The notes beneath the pieces are model-generated. The model ran no database searches and was not told where the DNA came from. It was given only the letters and a program-made list of their open reading frames with translations. From Kluyvera cryocrescens NBRC 102467 (lineage in GTDB: Bacteria > Pseudomonadota > Gammaproteobacteria > Enterobacterales > Enterobacteriaceae): 64,000 nt of DNA. Shown here piece after piece: positions 43,673-54,355 of this stretch (its first letter is position 1; every line of letters starts with the position of its first letter). Location of the stretch: the NCBI RefSeq assembly GCF_001571285.1, contig NZ_BCTM01000016.1, positions 1 through 64,000 of the forward strand, given 5' to 3'. Position numbers and translations under genes: made by a program.

Positions 43673-46600
43673 CCGATACCGCCGAGTCCCTTGATCCCCT
43701 GCGCTTGCCCCTTCTGGGTGAGCGTCTGATTGAAGCCTCAGCGGGCACCGGAAAAACCTTCACCATCGCCGCACTGTATCTGCGGCTTCTGCTGGGGCTC
43801 GGCGGCGAGTCCGCCTATCCCCGGCCGGTTAACGTCGAAGAACTGCTGGTGGTGACCTTCACCGAAGCCGCCACCGAAGAGCTGCGCGGGCGCATTCGTA
43901 GCAACATCCACGAGCTGCGCGTTGCCTGCCTGCGTAACGCCACCGACAATCCCCTCTACGCCAGCCTGCTGACGGAAATCGACGATCTCCAGCAAGCGGC
44001 GAGCGTGCTGCTGCTGGCCGAACGTCAGATGGACGATGCGGCGGTCTTTACCATTCACGGCTTCTGCCAGCGTATGCTCAGCCTTAATGCCTTTGAGTCT
44101 GGGATGCTGTTTGAACAGCAATTGATCGAAGACGAATCTCAACTGCGCTACCAGGCCTGCGCCGACTTCTGGCGACGCCACTGCTATCCGTTGAACCGCG
44201 AGATCGCGCAGGTGATTGTGGCATCGTGGAAAGGGCCGCAGGATCTGCTGAAGTCCATCGATCGCTACCTGCAAGGGGAAGCGCCGCAGCTGAAAATGCC
44301 GATAAGCGCCGAGGAAACGCTGGAATCCCGCCATCAAAAGATCCTTGCGCAGATTAGCGAGATTAAGCACCTGTGGCTAACGCACGTTGGCGAACTGGAT
44401 GCGCTGCTGGAAAACTCGGGCATCGACAGGCGCAAATTTAACCGCGGTAATCAGGGTAAATGGATCGACAAAATCAGCAGTTGGGCGCAGGAAGAGACGC
44501 AAAACTACCAATTGCCCGATGCGCTGGAAAAATTCAGCCAACCGTTCCTCGTCGAACGCACCAAAGCGGGCGGTGAGGTACCAACGCACCCTCTATTCAG
44601 CGCTATCGAACGGCTGCTGGATTCGCCGCTGACTCTTAACGATCTGGTGATTGCCCAGGCGATGACGGAAATACGTGACGCGGTGGCGCGTGAGAAACGC
44701 CGTCGCGGCGAGCTCGGCTTTGATGACATGCTGAGCCGTCTCGATGAAGCCCTGCACGGTGACAGCGGTGATGCGCTGGCCGCCGCTATACGCCAGCGTT
44801 TTCCGGTGGCGATGATTGATGAATTCCAGGACACCGATCCGCAACAGTACCGTATATTCCGCCGTATCTGGCGACAGCAGCCGGAGACCGCGCTGCTACT
44901 GATTGGCGATCCGAAACAGGCCATCTACGCCTTCCGCGGCGCCGATATTTTCACCTACATGCGCGCGCGTGGCGACGTGGCCGCGCATTACACGCTCGAC
45001 ACTAACTGGCGTTCGGCGCCGGGGATGGTTGAGAGCGTCAACCGCCTGTTTGGGTTGGTTGATAATCCCTTTATGTTCCGCGATATTCCGTTCCTGCCGG
45101 TCAAATCGGCGGATAAAAACGCCTCGCTGCGCTTTGAGATCGATGGTGAAAAACAGCCGGCGATGAACCTGTGGTTGATGCCAGGTGAAGGGGTCAGCGC
45201 GGGAGATTATCAAAATGTGATGGCCCAGCAGTGCGCAGCGCAAATTCGCGACTGGCTGACCGCAGGCCAACGCGGCACGGCGCTGCTGTGGCGCGGTAAA
45301 AAAGCCGAACCGGTGAAGGCTTCCGATATCACGGTGCTGGTGCGTAACCGTCAGGAGGCGTCGCTGATTCGCGATGCGTTGAATGCGTTGGCCATCCCTT
45401 CGGTCTATCTATCAAACCGCGACAGCGTGTTTGAAACCCCGGAGGCGCAGGAATTACTGTGGGTACTGCAGGCAGTGCTTACGCCGGAGCGGGAAAATAC
45501 ACTGCGCAGCGCGCTGGCGACATCAATGTTCGGCCTCAACGCGCGGGATATCGAACGGCTAAATCAGGACGAAAATGCCTGGGATGCGCTGGTGGAGGAA
45601 TTTACCGACTACCGCACGACCTGGCAGCGGCGCGGCGTAATGCCGATGATCCGTTCCCTGATGAGTGCGCGGTCGCTGGCGGAAAACTTACTGGCGACGC
45701 ACGGCGGCGAGCGGCGTTTAACCGATATCCTGCACCTCAGCGAACTGTTGCAAGAAGCCGCGACTCAGCTTGAAAGCGAGCATGCGCTGGTGCGCTGGCT
45801 GAATCAGCAGGTGGCTGAACCCGACACCAACGCCTCCAGCCAGCAGATGCGTCTGGAGAGCGACAAACACCTGGTGCAGATTGTCACCATTCACAAATCG
45901 AAAGGGCTGGAGTATCCGCTGGTCTGGCTGCCATTTATCGCCCGTTTCCGTAAAGAGAAGCAGGCGTTTTATCACGACCGGCGCTCCTTTGCGGCGGTAC
46001 TCGATCTTAATGAAAGCGAGGAGAGCCTCGAGCTGGCGGAAGCCGAACGTCTGGCGGAGGATCTGCGCCTGCTGTACGTGGCGTTAACCCGCGCCGTCTG
46101 GCATTGCAGTCTGGGCATCGCACCGTTGACCGCGCGGCGTAGCGATAAACCGACCGAGACCGAATTACATCACAGCGCCCCGGGGCGACTGCTGCAAAAA
46201 GGCGAGGTGCTGACCGCCGCAGGGCTGGAGTCCTGCCTGCTTGCATTGTGCGACGAGCATATCGCGCTGACGCGGGTTACATCGCCGGACGATGCCCGCT
46301 GGCAGCCAATACAGGCCGAAATGCCCGAACTGACGGCACGTCAGGTATTGCGACGCGTGCTGGATGATTGGCGGGTGACCAGCTATTCCGGGCTGCAACA
46401 AAGCGGGCACAGCGTCGCGCAGGATTTACTGCCACGCCTGGATATCGACGCTGCCGGCGCCGGAGAAATGCAGCCGGAGCCGGCGATGACGCCGCACAAC
46501 TTCCCGCGCGGGGCGTCGCCGGGGACTTTCCTGCATAGTCTGTTTGAAGACCTCGACTTTACCCAGCCGATTGACCCCGCGTGGATGCGGGAAAAGCTGC

Positions 46601-47208
46601 AAAGCAACGGCTTTGGCGAAGAGTGGGAGCCGGTACTCACCGAGTGGATTTCGCAGGTACTGGCGGCTCCGCTGGCAGAGAGCGGAATTGCGCTCAATCA
46701 ACTCAGCGCTCGGCAAAAACAGGTGGAGATGGAATTTTATCTACCGATTACCAAAGCGCTGGATGCGCGAGCGCTGGATGCCTTAACCCGCCGCTATGAT
46801 CCCCTGTCCGCAGGCTGCCCTGAGCTGGATTTCCGCCAGGTGCGCGGCATGCTGAAAGGGTTTATCGACCTCGTTTTCCGTCACGACGGGCGTTATTACC
46901 TGCTGGACTATAAATCTAACTATCTGGGTGAAAACGGTGAGGCCTACACCCAGCAGGCGATGGCGCAAGCGATGCAGGCGCACCGCTATGATCTGCAATA
47001 CCAGCTTTATACCCTGGCGTTGCACCGCTATCTGCGCCACCGCATTGCGGATTACGATTACGAGCGACATTTTGGCGGCGTGATTTATCTGTTCCTGCGC
47101 GGCGTAGACGGGGAGGCCGGTGAGCAGGGGATTTTCACGACCCGACCGGACCCGGCGCTGATTATGGCAATGGACGCGCTGTTTGCTGGAGAGGAAAAAG
47201 ACGCATGA
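43669..47208 (+). CDS. recB: Exonuclease V (RecBCD), beta subunit
   Basis: 3'-5' SF1 helicase and sole nuclease of RecBCD, also loading RecA after Chi. With the start at 43669 it has 1179 residues (E. coli 1180). Walker [10 protein letters not shown] is at 22-30; UvrD-type motifs include [10 protein letters not shown] and LLYVALTR. The nuclease residues Asp1067, Asp1080 and Lys1082 (FIDLVF, LLDYKSN) coincide with E. coli numbering. A longer in-frame reading from 43615 is rejected since 43669 matches the family and forms the ATGA overlap with ptrA. It overlaps recD by 4 bp. Confidence 0.97.
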   Translation: MTDTAESLDPLRLPLLGERLIEASAGTGKTFTIAALYLRLLLGLGGESAYPRPVNVEELLVVTFTEAATEELRGRIRSNIHELRVACLRNATDNPLYASLLTEIDDLQQAASVLLLAERQMDDAAVFTIHGFCQRMLSLNAFESGMLFEQQLIEDESQLRYQACADFWRRHCYPLNREIAQVIVASWKGPQDLLKSIDRYLQGEAPQLKMPISAEETLESRHQKILAQISEIKHLWLTHVGELDALLENSGIDRRKFNRGNQGKWIDKISSWAQEETQNYQLPDALEKFSQPFLVERTKAGGEVPTHPLFSAIERLLDSPLTLNDLVIAQAMTEIRDAVAREKRRRGELGFDDMLSRLDEALHGDSGDALAAAIRQRFPVAMIDEFQDTDPQQYRIFRRIWRQQPETALLLIGDPKQAIYAFRGADIFTYMRARGDVAAHYTLDTNWRSAPGMVESVNRLFGLVDNPFMFRDIPFLPVKSADKNASLRFEIDGEKQPAMNLWLMPGEGVSAGDYQNVMAQQCAAQIRDWLTAGQRGTALLWRGKKAEPVKASDITVLVRNRQEASLIRDALNALAIPSVYLSNRDSVFETPEAQELLWVLQAVLTPERENTLRSALATSMFGLNARDIERLNQDENAWDALVEEFTDYRTTWQRRGVMPMIRSLMSARSLAENLLATHGGERRLTDILHLSELLQEAATQLESEHALVRWLNQQVAEPDTNASSQQMRLESDKHLVQIVTIHKSKGLEYPLVWLPFIARFRKEKQAFYHDRRSFAAVLDLNESEESLELAEAERLAEDLRLLYVALTRAVWHCSLGIAPLTARRSDKPTETELHHSAPGRLLQKGEVLTAAGLESCLLALCDEHIALTRVTSPDDARWQPIQAEMPELTARQVLRRVLDDWRVTSYSGLQQSGHSVAQDLLPRLDIDAAGAGEMQPEPAMTPHNFPRGASPGTFLHSLFEDLDFTQPIDPAWMREKLQSNGFGEEWEPVLTEWISQVLAAPLAESGIALNQLSARQKQVEMEFYLPITKALDARALDALTRRYDPLSAGCPELDFRQVRGMLKGFIDLVFRHDGRYYLLDYKSNYLGENGEAYTQQAMAQAMQAHRYDLQYQLYTLALHRYLRHRIADYDYERHFGGVIYLFLRGVDGEAGEQGIFTTRPDPALIMAMDALFAGEEKDA

Positions 47209-49043
47209 CGCTGGAACAACGCCTGCTAGACGCCGTTGAACTGAAACTGTTGCGCCCGCTGGATGTGCAGTTTGCGCTCATGGTGGCGCAGAACGAGCAT
47301 CCTGCGGTGATGCTGGCAGCCGCGATGCTCAGCCGCGATACCGGGGAAGGGCACGTTTGTTTGCCGCTGGCGCATCTGACGCCAGAAATGCAGGCGAAAG
47401 GCCGCGTGCGTGAACTGTGGCAACAGCTGTTTGCCGAGGTCGGTGCGCCGGATAATTGGGAATCGTTACTGCTTTCCTCGCAGGCAGTGAGCGACGGGGA
47501 GCGTCCATCGCCGCTGATTCTCAGCCGTGAGCGCCTGTATCTGAATCGTATGTGGCACAACGAACTGACCGTCGCGCGTTTCTTTAGCGATACGCAGGCA
47601 CCGTTTGCCGTTGATGAAGGTCAGTTGGCGACGACGTTAAATGCGCTGTTCCCGGCGAGCGATACGGTGGACTGGCAGAAAGTGGCCGCCGCCGTTGCCC
47701 TGACGCGGCGAATTTCGGTGATCTCCGGTGGTCCGGGGACGGGGAAAACCACGACTGTCGCCAAACTGCTGGCGGCGCTGGTGCAGATGTCGGGTACGGA
47801 AAAATGCCGGATTCGTCTGGCGGCGCCGACCGGAAAAGCGGCAGCCCGTTTAACCGAATCACTCGGCGCGGCGCTGCGCAAGCTGGATTTGAGTGAAGAA
47901 CAAAAAACGATGTTGCCCGCCGATGCCAGCACGCTGCATCGCCTGCTGGGCGCGCAGCCCGGCAGCCAAAGGCTGCGCTACCACGCGGATAACCCGTTGC
48001 ACCTTGATGTGCTGGTGGTGGATGAAGCTTCAATGATTGACTTGCCGATGATGGCGCGGCTGATTGACGCGCTGCCGCCGCACGGGCGGGTGATTTTCCT
48101 CGGCGATCGCGATCAACTGGCATCTGTCGAAGCCGGGGCGGTACTGGGCGATATCTGTAGCTGGGTGAGCGCGGGGTATACCGAAGCGCGCGCGCACGAG
48201 CTGAGCCGTTTAGTTGGCACGCCGGTTCCGGCAGGAGAGGGCAGCGCGGCGAGCGCGCTGCGTGATAGCTTGTGTTTGCTGCGTACCAGCTACCGCTTCG
48301 GCAGTGACTCCGGCATCGGGCAGCTTGCCAGCGCGGTGAATCGCGGTGACAAGAAGGCCGTTGCTAATGTTTTTGCGCGCGGCTTTAGCGATATCGAACT
48401 CAAGCCGCTGCGGACAACAGACGATTACGGGGCGATGCTTGATGATGCGCGCGCCGGCTACGGTCATTATCTTCAGCTGCTGCGAGAACAGGCTGAGCCG
48501 GCGGTCATACTGGCCGCATTTGGTGAATATCAGCTGCTGTGCGCGCTGCGCGAGGGGCCGTGGGGCGTTGCGGGTCTGAATACGCAGTTCGAACAGATCT
48601 TGACGCGGCATCGACAAATTGTGCCGCAGCGCCACTCGCGTTGGTATGAAGGGCGTCCCGTCATGATCACGCGCAACGATAGCGCGCTCGGGCTGTTTAA
48701 CGGTGATATCGGCATCGCATTAGATCGCGGGCAGGGGACGCGCGTCTGGTTCCCCATGCCGGACGGTACCATTAAATCCGTGCAGCCCAGTCGCCTGCCT
48801 GAGCACGACACCGCTTGGGTAATGACGGTGCATAAATCCCAGGGCTCGGAGTTTACTCATGCCGCTCTGGTACTGCCCACGCAGATTGTTCCTGTGGTGA
48901 GCCGTGAACTTATCTACACCGCGATCACGCGCGCAAAATCCAGACTATCGATGTATGCCGATGAAAACCTGCTGACGCAGGCCATCGCGACCCGTACCGA
49001 ACGACGCAGCGGTCTGGCAGCGATTTTTGCCGAAATGGCGTAG
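47205..49043 (+). CDS. recD: Exonuclease V (RecBCD), alpha subunit
   Basis: 5'-3' SF1 helicase of RecBCD, the faster motor that is restrained after Chi. It has 612 residues (E. coli 608). Walker [11 protein letters not shown] has Lys181; further helicase motifs are [21 protein letters not shown] and [10 protein letters not shown]. Start ATG overlaps the recB stop (ATGA), so synthesis is coupled. Confidence 0.97.
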   Translation: MTLEQRLLDAVELKLLRPLDVQFALMVAQNEHPAVMLAAAMLSRDTGEGHVCLPLAHLTPEMQAKGRVRELWQQLFAEVGAPDNWESLLLSSQAVSDGERPSPLILSRERLYLNRMWHNELTVARFFSDTQAPFAVDEGQLATTLNALFPASDTVDWQKVAAAVALTRRISVISGGPGTGKTTTVAKLLAALVQMSGTEKCRIRLAAPTGKAAARLTESLGAALRKLDLSEEQKTMLPADASTLHRLLGAQPGSQRLRYHADNPLHLDVLVVDEASMIDLPMMARLIDALPPHGRVIFLGDRDQLASVEAGAVLGDICSWVSAGYTEARAHELSRLVGTPVPAGEGSAASALRDSLCLLRTSYRFGSDSGIGQLASAVNRGDKKAVANVFARGFSDIELKPLRTTDDYGAMLDDARAGYGHYLQLLREQAEPAVILAAFGEYQLLCALREGPWGVAGLNTQFEQILTRHRQIVPQRHSRWYEGRPVMITRNDSALGLFNGDIGIALDRGQGTRVWFPMPDGTIKSVQPSRLPEHDTAWVMTVHKSQGSEFTHAALVLPTQIVPVVSRELIYTAITRAKSRLSMYADENLLTQAIATRTERRSGLAAIFAEMA

Positions 49044-49059
49044 CCCGCAATACCCTTCA

Positions 49060-49160
49060 CCCCTGAGGGGCGAGGGGATGGTGAGTGCTCGGTGTTAAAG
49101 CGGAATTTAGATAGCGATACGGGCAAGCTGTGGGCCCTCTCCCTTTTGAAGGATGAGGGC
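49060..49160. repeat. Palindromes in the recD-argA spacer
   Basis: A small CCCCT-G-AGGGG hairpin is at 49060-49070. A larger one pairs GCCCTC (49134-49139) with GAGGGC (49155-49160), extended inward by TCC/GGA. The CCCTCTCCC core recalls the palindromes at 6550 and 33443. They lie in a 147-bp convergent gap and may act as terminators despite lacking U-runs. Confidence 0.45.
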
Positions 49161-49190
49161 TGGGGCGAGGCTTCTGCTCTGACTCTCGCG

Positions 49191-50522
49191 TTAGACCAGG
49201 TCCGTCATCAGCACTTTAGAGCGGCGCTGATAGTTATACAGCTGCTTCTTACTTTCTGGCAGCAGCTCCACGTCAACCGGCTTAAAGCCGCGCTCCTGGA
49301 ACCAGTGAATGCTGCGGGTGGTTAGCACGAACAGGTGGTTTAACCCCATCTGCTTCGCCTGAGCGGCGATGCGCTCCAACAGTACTTCACCGCGCGATGA
49401 GCTGCGGTAGTCCGGGTGGACCGCTACGCAGGCCATCTCGCCAATCTTCTCTTCCGGGAATGGATAGAGCGCGGCGCAGGCGATGGTGGTGTTATCACGC
49501 TGAATGATGGTGAACTTATCAATCTCCATCTCCAGTTGTTCGCGGGAGCGACGCACCAGAATTCCCTGCTGCTCCAGCGGCGCAATCAGATCGAGGATCC
49601 CACCAATATCGTTAATGGTGGCGCGACGAATTTGCTCGGCGCTTTCCATTACAATCTGCGTCCCGATACCGTCGCGCGAGAACAGCTCCTGCAGCAGCGC
49701 GCCATCTTCCTGATAACTTATCAGGTGGCTGCGACGTACGCCGCTGCGGCAGGCTTTCACCGCACCGCGCAGGAAGCGCGCGGTGCCGGAAAGGTAGTCG
49801 CCTTCCTGCTCGAGCTCTTCAATGCGCGCCTGCGCTTCGTTCGGGAACAGTTCAGGAACAATATCGCCGTTCTCGTTGTATACCCCTTGTGACGAGCAAA
49901 AACCGATCATCTTCTCGGCTTTGAGCTTAATCGCCAACTGGGTAGCAATCTCTTCTGAGGTCAGGTTAAAGCTTTCGCCGGTCACCGATACCGCCACTGG
50001 ACCCATCAGCACAATTGCGCCGTTGTCGAGCTGGCGATGGATCGCCTCTTCATCAATACGACGAATACGCCCGCTGTGGCAGTAGTCGATACCATCGTCC
50101 ACCCCGAGCGGCTGAGCAATAATAAAGTTACCGCTCACGACGTTGATGTGCGCCCCCTGCAGCGGGGTATTGTTGAGGCTCATCGACAGACGGGCGGTAA
50201 TATCCAGTTGCAGCAGACCGGCCGCCTGTTTAACCAGCTCCAGCGTTTTGCTATCCGTGACGCGAATATGTTTATGGTAAGTGGGTTCGTGGTGGTGTTC
50301 AGCCAGATTGGCGTCGATTTGCGGACGCGCACCGTAAACCAGCACCAGGCGAATGCCTAAGCTGTGCAGCAGGCCAATATCGCTGACAATGCTGGAAAAG
50401 TTTCCATGCTCAATGGCTTCGCCGCCAAGCATGATGACAAACGTCTTCCCCCGGTGGGCGTTAATATAGGGGACAGAATGACGAAACCCCTCTACCAGTT
50501 CGGTTCTACGTTCCTTCACCAC
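49191..50522 (-). CDS. argA: N-acetylglutamate synthase
   Basis: First enzyme of arginine synthesis, acetylating glutamate with acetyl-CoA and inhibited by arginine. It has 443 residues, as in E. coli: an amino-acid-kinase-like domain (about 1-280; [14 protein letters not shown]) and a C-terminal GNAT domain ([17 protein letters not shown]). Translation starts at GTG 50522, immediately followed by a second GTG. Two ARG boxes lie upstream. Confidence 0.97.
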   Translation of the reverse strand: MVKERRTELVEGFRHSVPYINAHRGKTFVIMLGGEAIEHGNFSSIVSDIGLLHSLGIRLVLVYGARPQIDANLAEHHHEPTYHKHIRVTDSKTLELVKQAAGLLQLDITARLSMSLNNTPLQGAHINVVSGNFIIAQPLGVDDGIDYCHSGRIRRIDEEAIHRQLDNGAIVLMGPVAVSVTGESFNLTSEEIATQLAIKLKAEKMIGFCSSQGVYNENGDIVPELFPNEAQARIEELEQEGDYLSGTARFLRGAVKACRSGVRRSHLISYQEDGALLQELFSRDGIGTQIVMESAEQIRRATINDIGGILDLIAPLEQQGILVRRSREQLEMEIDKFTIIQRDNTTIACAALYPFPEEKIGEMACVAVHPDYRSSSRGEVLLERIAAQAKQMGLNHLFVLTTRSIHWFQERGFKPVDVELLPESKKQLYNYQRRSKVLMTDLV

Positions 50523-50534
50523 GGCACAACCCTC

Positions 50535-50573
50535 GATGCATGATTATTCGTAATTAATGTATTTTTATTCTGT
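50535..50573 (-). promoter_or_regulatory. Tandem ARG boxes (ArgR operator) of argA
   Basis: Two 18-bp ARG boxes with the usual 3-bp spacing. On the minus strand box 1 reads ACAGAATAAAAATACATT (50573-50556), nearly identical to the E. coli argA box, and box 2 reads TACGAATAATCATGCATC (50552-50535). Hexameric ArgR bound here with arginine would repress argA. Confidence 0.85.
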
Positions 50574-50751
50574 TTTTGCCGGAAACGCAAGCCGGAATTT
50601 GCCTAAATAGTGGAAAAGCTTGCGGCCAATTTCGTTGATCCTACGAATGTTTACCCTTTTATAGATGACAGTTTATTCGCCTTTGGTTAAAGTTTTCGGT
50701 CAATCGTATTATGCGTAAACCGAAATTATCTTTTTTTGCCTGGGATGGAGC

Positions 50752-52002
50752 ATGTCGGGAAGTCAGTCGTTAAGTCGTCGCCGCCTGTTAAAAGGGGCGG
50801 GCGCCATGTGGTTGTTGAGCGTGAGTCAGGTTGGTTTTGCCGCCGTTAGTCAGGTGGTGGCCGTGCGTATCTGGCCGGCGTCCAGCTACACGCGCGTTAC
50901 GGTGGAATCCAACCGGGTGATTAAGTACCGACAGTTTGCGTTGAGCAATCCCGATCGTTTGGTGGTGGATCTCGAAGGGGTTAACCTGAACTCGGTGCTT
51001 AAGGGCATGGGGGCGCAAATTCGCGGCGACGATCCCTACATTAAATCGGCGCGCGTTGGGCAATTTGATCCGCAAACCGTGCGTATGGTGTTTGAGCTCA
51101 AGCAGGACGTCAAACCACAGCTGTTTGCGCTGGCCCCGGTCGCCGGTTTTAAAGAGCGTCTGGTGATGGACCTCTACCCCGCCAGCAGCAAAGATGTGCA
51201 GGATCCTTTGCTGGCGCTGCTGGAAGAGTACAACAAAGATGGCCTCGAAAAGCAGGTACCTCCGGCTCAAAGCGGCCCGCAGCCGGGCAAAGCCGGGCGC
51301 GACCGCCCGATTGTTATCATGCTGGACCCAGGCCACGGCGGAGAAGACTCCGGTGCGGTCGGTCTGTATAAAACGCGGGAGAAGGACGTGGTGCTGCAAA
51401 TTGCCCGTCGCCTGCGTGCGCTGATTGAGAAAGAAGGCAATATGAAAGCTTACATGACGCGCAACGAAGATATCTTTATTCCGCTGAAAGTGCGGGTGGC
51501 GAAAGCGCAAAAGCAGCGCGCCGACCTGTTTGTCTCAATTCACGCCGATGCTTTCACCAGCCGCCAGCCGAGCGGTTCCTCAGTGTTTGCGCTGTCGACC
51601 AAAGGCGCTACCAGTACCGCGGCCAAATATCTTGCGCAGACGCAGAACGCCGCCGACTTAGTGGGGGGCGTGAGCAAGAGCGGTGACCGTTACGTTGACC
51701 ACACCATGTTCGACATGGTGCAGTCGCTGACCATCACCGACAGCCTGAAGTTTGGTAAAGCGGTGCTCAAACGTCTGGGCCAGGTGAATAACCTGCATAA
51801 AAACCAGGTGGAACAGGCCGGCTTTGCGGTGCTGAAAGCCCCGGACATTCCTTCGATCCTCGTCGAAACGGCGTTTATCAGTAACGTTGAAGAGGAGCGT
51901 AAGCTGAAAACCGCCAAGTTCCAGCAGGAGGTCGCCGAATCGATCCTTGCCGGGATCAAAGCCTATTTTGCCGATGGCGCAACGCTGGCAAGGCGCGGGT
52001 AA
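50752..52002 (+). CDS. amiC: N-acetylmuramoyl-L-alanine amidase AmiC
   Basis: Periplasmic zinc amidase that cleaves septal peptidoglycan, activated by NlpD. It has 416 residues (E. coli 417). A Tat signal SRRRLLK (8-14) and hydrophobic stretch lead to an AMIN septum-targeting domain (about 35-145) and an Amidase_3 domain with His195 ([10 protein letters not shown]), Glu210 and His264 (SIHADAF). RBS TGGAG precedes ATG 50752. cobD begins seven bases after its stop. Confidence 0.96.
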   Translation: MSGSQSLSRRRLLKGAGAMWLLSVSQVGFAAVSQVVAVRIWPASSYTRVTVESNRVIKYRQFALSNPDRLVVDLEGVNLNSVLKGMGAQIRGDDPYIKSARVGQFDPQTVRMVFELKQDVKPQLFALAPVAGFKERLVMDLYPASSKDVQDPLLALLEEYNKDGLEKQVPPAQSGPQPGKAGRDRPIVIMLDPGHGGEDSGAVGLYKTREKDVVLQIARRLRALIEKEGNMKAYMTRNEDIFIPLKVRVAKAQKQRADLFVSIHADAFTSRQPSGSSVFALSTKGATSTAAKYLAQTQNAADLVGGVSKSGDRYVDHTMFDMVQSLTITDSLKFGKAVLKRLGQVNNLHKNQVEQAGFAVLKAPDIPSILVETAFISNVEEERKLKTAKFQQEVAESILAGIKAYFADGATLARRG

Positions 52003-52008
52003 TCAGAC

Positions 52009-53085
52009 GTGTCACGGTTAAAGAGTGCCCACGGCGGCAATATCCGCGAAGCCGCAGCCTTAATGGGCATCAGCGCCGATACGCTGCTGGATTTCAGCGC
52101 CAATATTAATCCGTTGGGCATGCCGGAAAGCCTCAAACAGGCGATGATTGAGAATCTCGCCTGCGCCGAGCGTTATCCTGATGTTGAGTATCAGCAACTG
52201 CATCAGGCGCTGGCGGCGCATCACGGCGTACCGGCATCGTGGATACTGGCCGGTAACGGCGAAACCGAGTCTATTTTTACCCTCGTGCACGGCCTGAAAC
52301 CGCGTCGGGCGATGGTCGTGGCGCCGGGTTTTGCCGAATACCGTCGGGCGCTGGAAACGATCGACTGCCAAATAGAAACCTACGCTTTGCGCGAGGAAGA
52401 CGGCTGGCAGCTCACCGAGCGCATTTTGTCGTCGCTGACGACGGAACTCGACTGCCTGTTTCTGTGCACACCGAACAACCCCACTGGGCTGCTGCCGGAA
52501 CGCGCGCTGCTGGACGCCATCGCCGCGCGTTGCCGAACGCTTGGTATTGCACTGATTCTCGATGAAGCATTTATCGACTTTATTGCCGATGAACCGGGGT
52601 TTATTGCCGATCTTAAGCACAACCCGCACGTCTGGGTGCTACGATCGCTCACGAAGTTCTACGCCATTCCCGGTCTGCGGCTGGGCTATGTGCTCAACGG
52701 TGATGAACGTGCGGTCGCGCGTCTGCGCAAGCATCAGATGCCGTGGTCAATCAACGCGTTTGCCGCGCTGGCCGGTGAGCGTGTGCTTAACGACCACGAT
52801 TATCAGCAGGCAACTCTGCGCTGGCTGGCGCGGGAAGGGCAGCGTTTATATCAGGCGCTGGACGAAATTGACGGCCTGACCGTTTATCCGGGACGGGCGA
52901 ACTATCTGTTTTTACGCTGTGAGCGTGCGGATATCGAACTGCAATATGCGCTGCTGCAACAGCGGGTGCTTATCCGTAGCTGCGCCAACTACCCAGGTCT
53001 TGATGGGCGCTACTTCCGCGTGGCTGTGCGCAGCGAGGCCGAAAACCAGCGGCTGCTGGCGGCGCTGCGTCAAGTGCTCAGTTGA
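52009..53085 (+). CDS. cobD: L-threonine-O-3-phosphate decarboxylase
   Basis: PLP enzyme of the aspartate aminotransferase fold making (R)-1-amino-2-propanol phosphate, the linker of the cobalamin nucleotide loop. It has 358 residues (Salmonella CobD 364). The Schiff-base lysine is Lys216 ([10 protein letters not shown]) and the PLP Asp lies in [10 protein letters not shown]. Translation starts at GTG 52009, seven bases after amiC; an RBS is weak, so read-through from amiC is likely. It is outside the riboswitch-controlled operon. Its 3' end overlaps convergent pduX by 16 bp. In Pseudomonas nomenclature it is cobC. Confidence 0.93.
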   Translation: MSRLKSAHGGNIREAAALMGISADTLLDFSANINPLGMPESLKQAMIENLACAERYPDVEYQQLHQALAAHHGVPASWILAGNGETESIFTLVHGLKPRRAMVVAPGFAEYRRALETIDCQIETYALREEDGWQLTERILSSLTTELDCLFLCTPNNPTGLLPERALLDAIAARCRTLGIALILDEAFIDFIADEPGFIADLKHNPHVWVLRSLTKFYAIPGLRLGYVLNGDERAVARLRKHQMPWSINAFAALAGERVLNDHDYQQATLRWLAREGQRLYQALDEIDGLTVYPGRANYLFLRCERADIELQYALLQQRVLIRSCANYPGLDGRYFRVAVRSEAENQRLLAALRQVLS

Positions 53086-53939
53086 ACCCCGCCGGGCACT
53101 GCACGGAGTAAGTGCTGTTTCGGCCAGTGGGCGGTCAGTTTTGTCTGCGAGAGCGCCCACTTCAAATATTCCACATCATGATACCGCCGGTCGAGCATCA
53201 GCCCGACCACGCTGCCGCTATGCGCCACGTTCACGCCGTAGAGATCGCAGGACTCGACCAGCGCCATCAGCGCATCAAACCCCGGTTTGGGCAGCAGCGC
53301 CTGGCTGGCGATCGCGCTGAGGGTCGCCGCCTCGCCAAGCAGGCTGGCATCCTGCTGAATGCAGGCGTTTTGCACCTTATCCCATGCTTGTTGCAAAGCA
53401 CCGGAATGTGCTTTTAGCGCGGCCTCACGGGGAAGACGGTGATAATCCGCGGTGCGCAATATCACCGGACTTTCCAGCACCAGCAGGTCAAAATTCGGCG
53501 CGGGCGCGCAGGCAATTTGCGTACCGGCGTGATGGTGATCGAACAGCGTCAACTGACGAAACAGCGTGCTGTCGGTGGGCTCCAGCGCCACGCACAGTGC
53601 GGCAAGCGCGGTCTCATCAAGCGAATGACCGAGGTGGTGAGCGGCGGCCACGGCGGTAGCGGCAATATCGGCGGTGCTGCTGGCCATCCCTTTGGCAATT
53701 GGCAGCGTAGAGTGCACTTCAATGCGCAGCGTCGCGCTTATCGCCCGCGAATAGCCGAAGTGGATGAGCAGTGCTTCCACCATCGCTCGGGTGAGCGGGC
53801 GTTCGTTTGGCAGCGGCGCGCCGTCGCGCACTTCAACCGTGCTGTACCAGTCTATCGGACAGGAAATGAGCTTTTCACTGCCCAGTATCCAGCCCTGAAT
53901 GAGTTCCCCGCAGGAGCCGGGACAGCGTGCCACGCTCAT
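53070..53939 (-). CDS. pduX: L-threonine kinase PduX
   Basis: GHMP-family kinase phosphorylating free L-threonine, giving the substrate of CobD. It has 289 residues with the start at 53939 ([16 protein letters not shown]), which has AAGG upstream; a longer reading starts at 54017. The GHMP ATP-binding motif [15 protein letters not shown] is intact. In Salmonella pduX ends the pdu operon; here it faces cobD and is divergent from the cbi operon, uniting the linker pathway with corrin synthesis. Confidence 0.92.
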   Translation of the reverse strand: MSVARCPGSCGELIQGWILGSEKLISCPIDWYSTVEVRDGAPLPNERPLTRAMVEALLIHFGYSRAISATLRIEVHSTLPIAKGMASSTADIAATAVAAAHHLGHSLDETALAALCVALEPTDSTLFRQLTLFDHHHAGTQIACAPAPNFDLLVLESPVILRTADYHRLPREAALKAHSGALQQAWDKVQNACIQQDASLLGEAATLSAIASQALLPKPGFDALMALVESCDLYGVNVAHSGSVVGLMLDRRYHDVEYLKWALSQTKLTAHWPKQHLLRAVPGGVQLST

Positions 53940-54083
53940 GATTATCCTTGTCTTACCGTACGAAATATAACTACCGTAAATAAATATACCGGTATTGTCA
54001 TAGCGCAACGAAATCATTCGTCCACGGCGCTAGAGTAAAGTGCTCTTATTTTATGCGGGCGCTGCGCCGGCATAAATCTGCAA

Positions 54084-54251
54084 CCAACAGGTTTGGCATA
54101 TTATGTGCCAGGGAAGGAGGTGAATACACTCGTGTATTAATCCTCCGCAGCCCCCGCTGCTGTGATGCTGACGACCCCGTAAACACCACTGATCGCCAGA
54201 TCGGGAAGGACGGGTGAGGATGACGCTAAGCCAGAAGACCTGCCTGTTGGC
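54084..54251 (+). ncRNA. Cobalamin riboswitch
   Basis: Adenosylcobalamin-sensing aptamer upstream of cbiA. P1 pairs CCAACAGG (54084-54091) with CCTGTTGG (54244-54251). The B12 box AAGCCAGAAGACCTGCC is at 54229-54245, and the conserved GCCAGGGAA segment lies near 54107. It should lower cbi operon expression when coenzyme B12 is plentiful. The 144 bp between pduX and the aptamer must carry the divergent promoters. Confidence 0.92.
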
Positions 54252-54335
54252 CATTAACAACAACTTCGGTGGGAAGTGGGTTGCTTTGCGTTGCACGGCC
54301 ATGCGGCCGGGCATGCGTGCGGCTATACCTCATCC

Positions 54336-54349
54336 ACCCTTGAAAGGGT
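54336..54349 (+). promoter_or_regulatory. Possible RBS-sequestering hairpin before cbiA
   Basis: ACCCT (54336-54340) pairs with AGGGT (54345-54349), covering part of the AGGGTCAGGG Shine-Dalgarno region of cbiA. It could be the translational expression platform of the riboswitch, as described for Salmonella cob. The switch itself is inferred. Confidence 0.45.
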
Positions 54350-54355
54350 CAGGGT

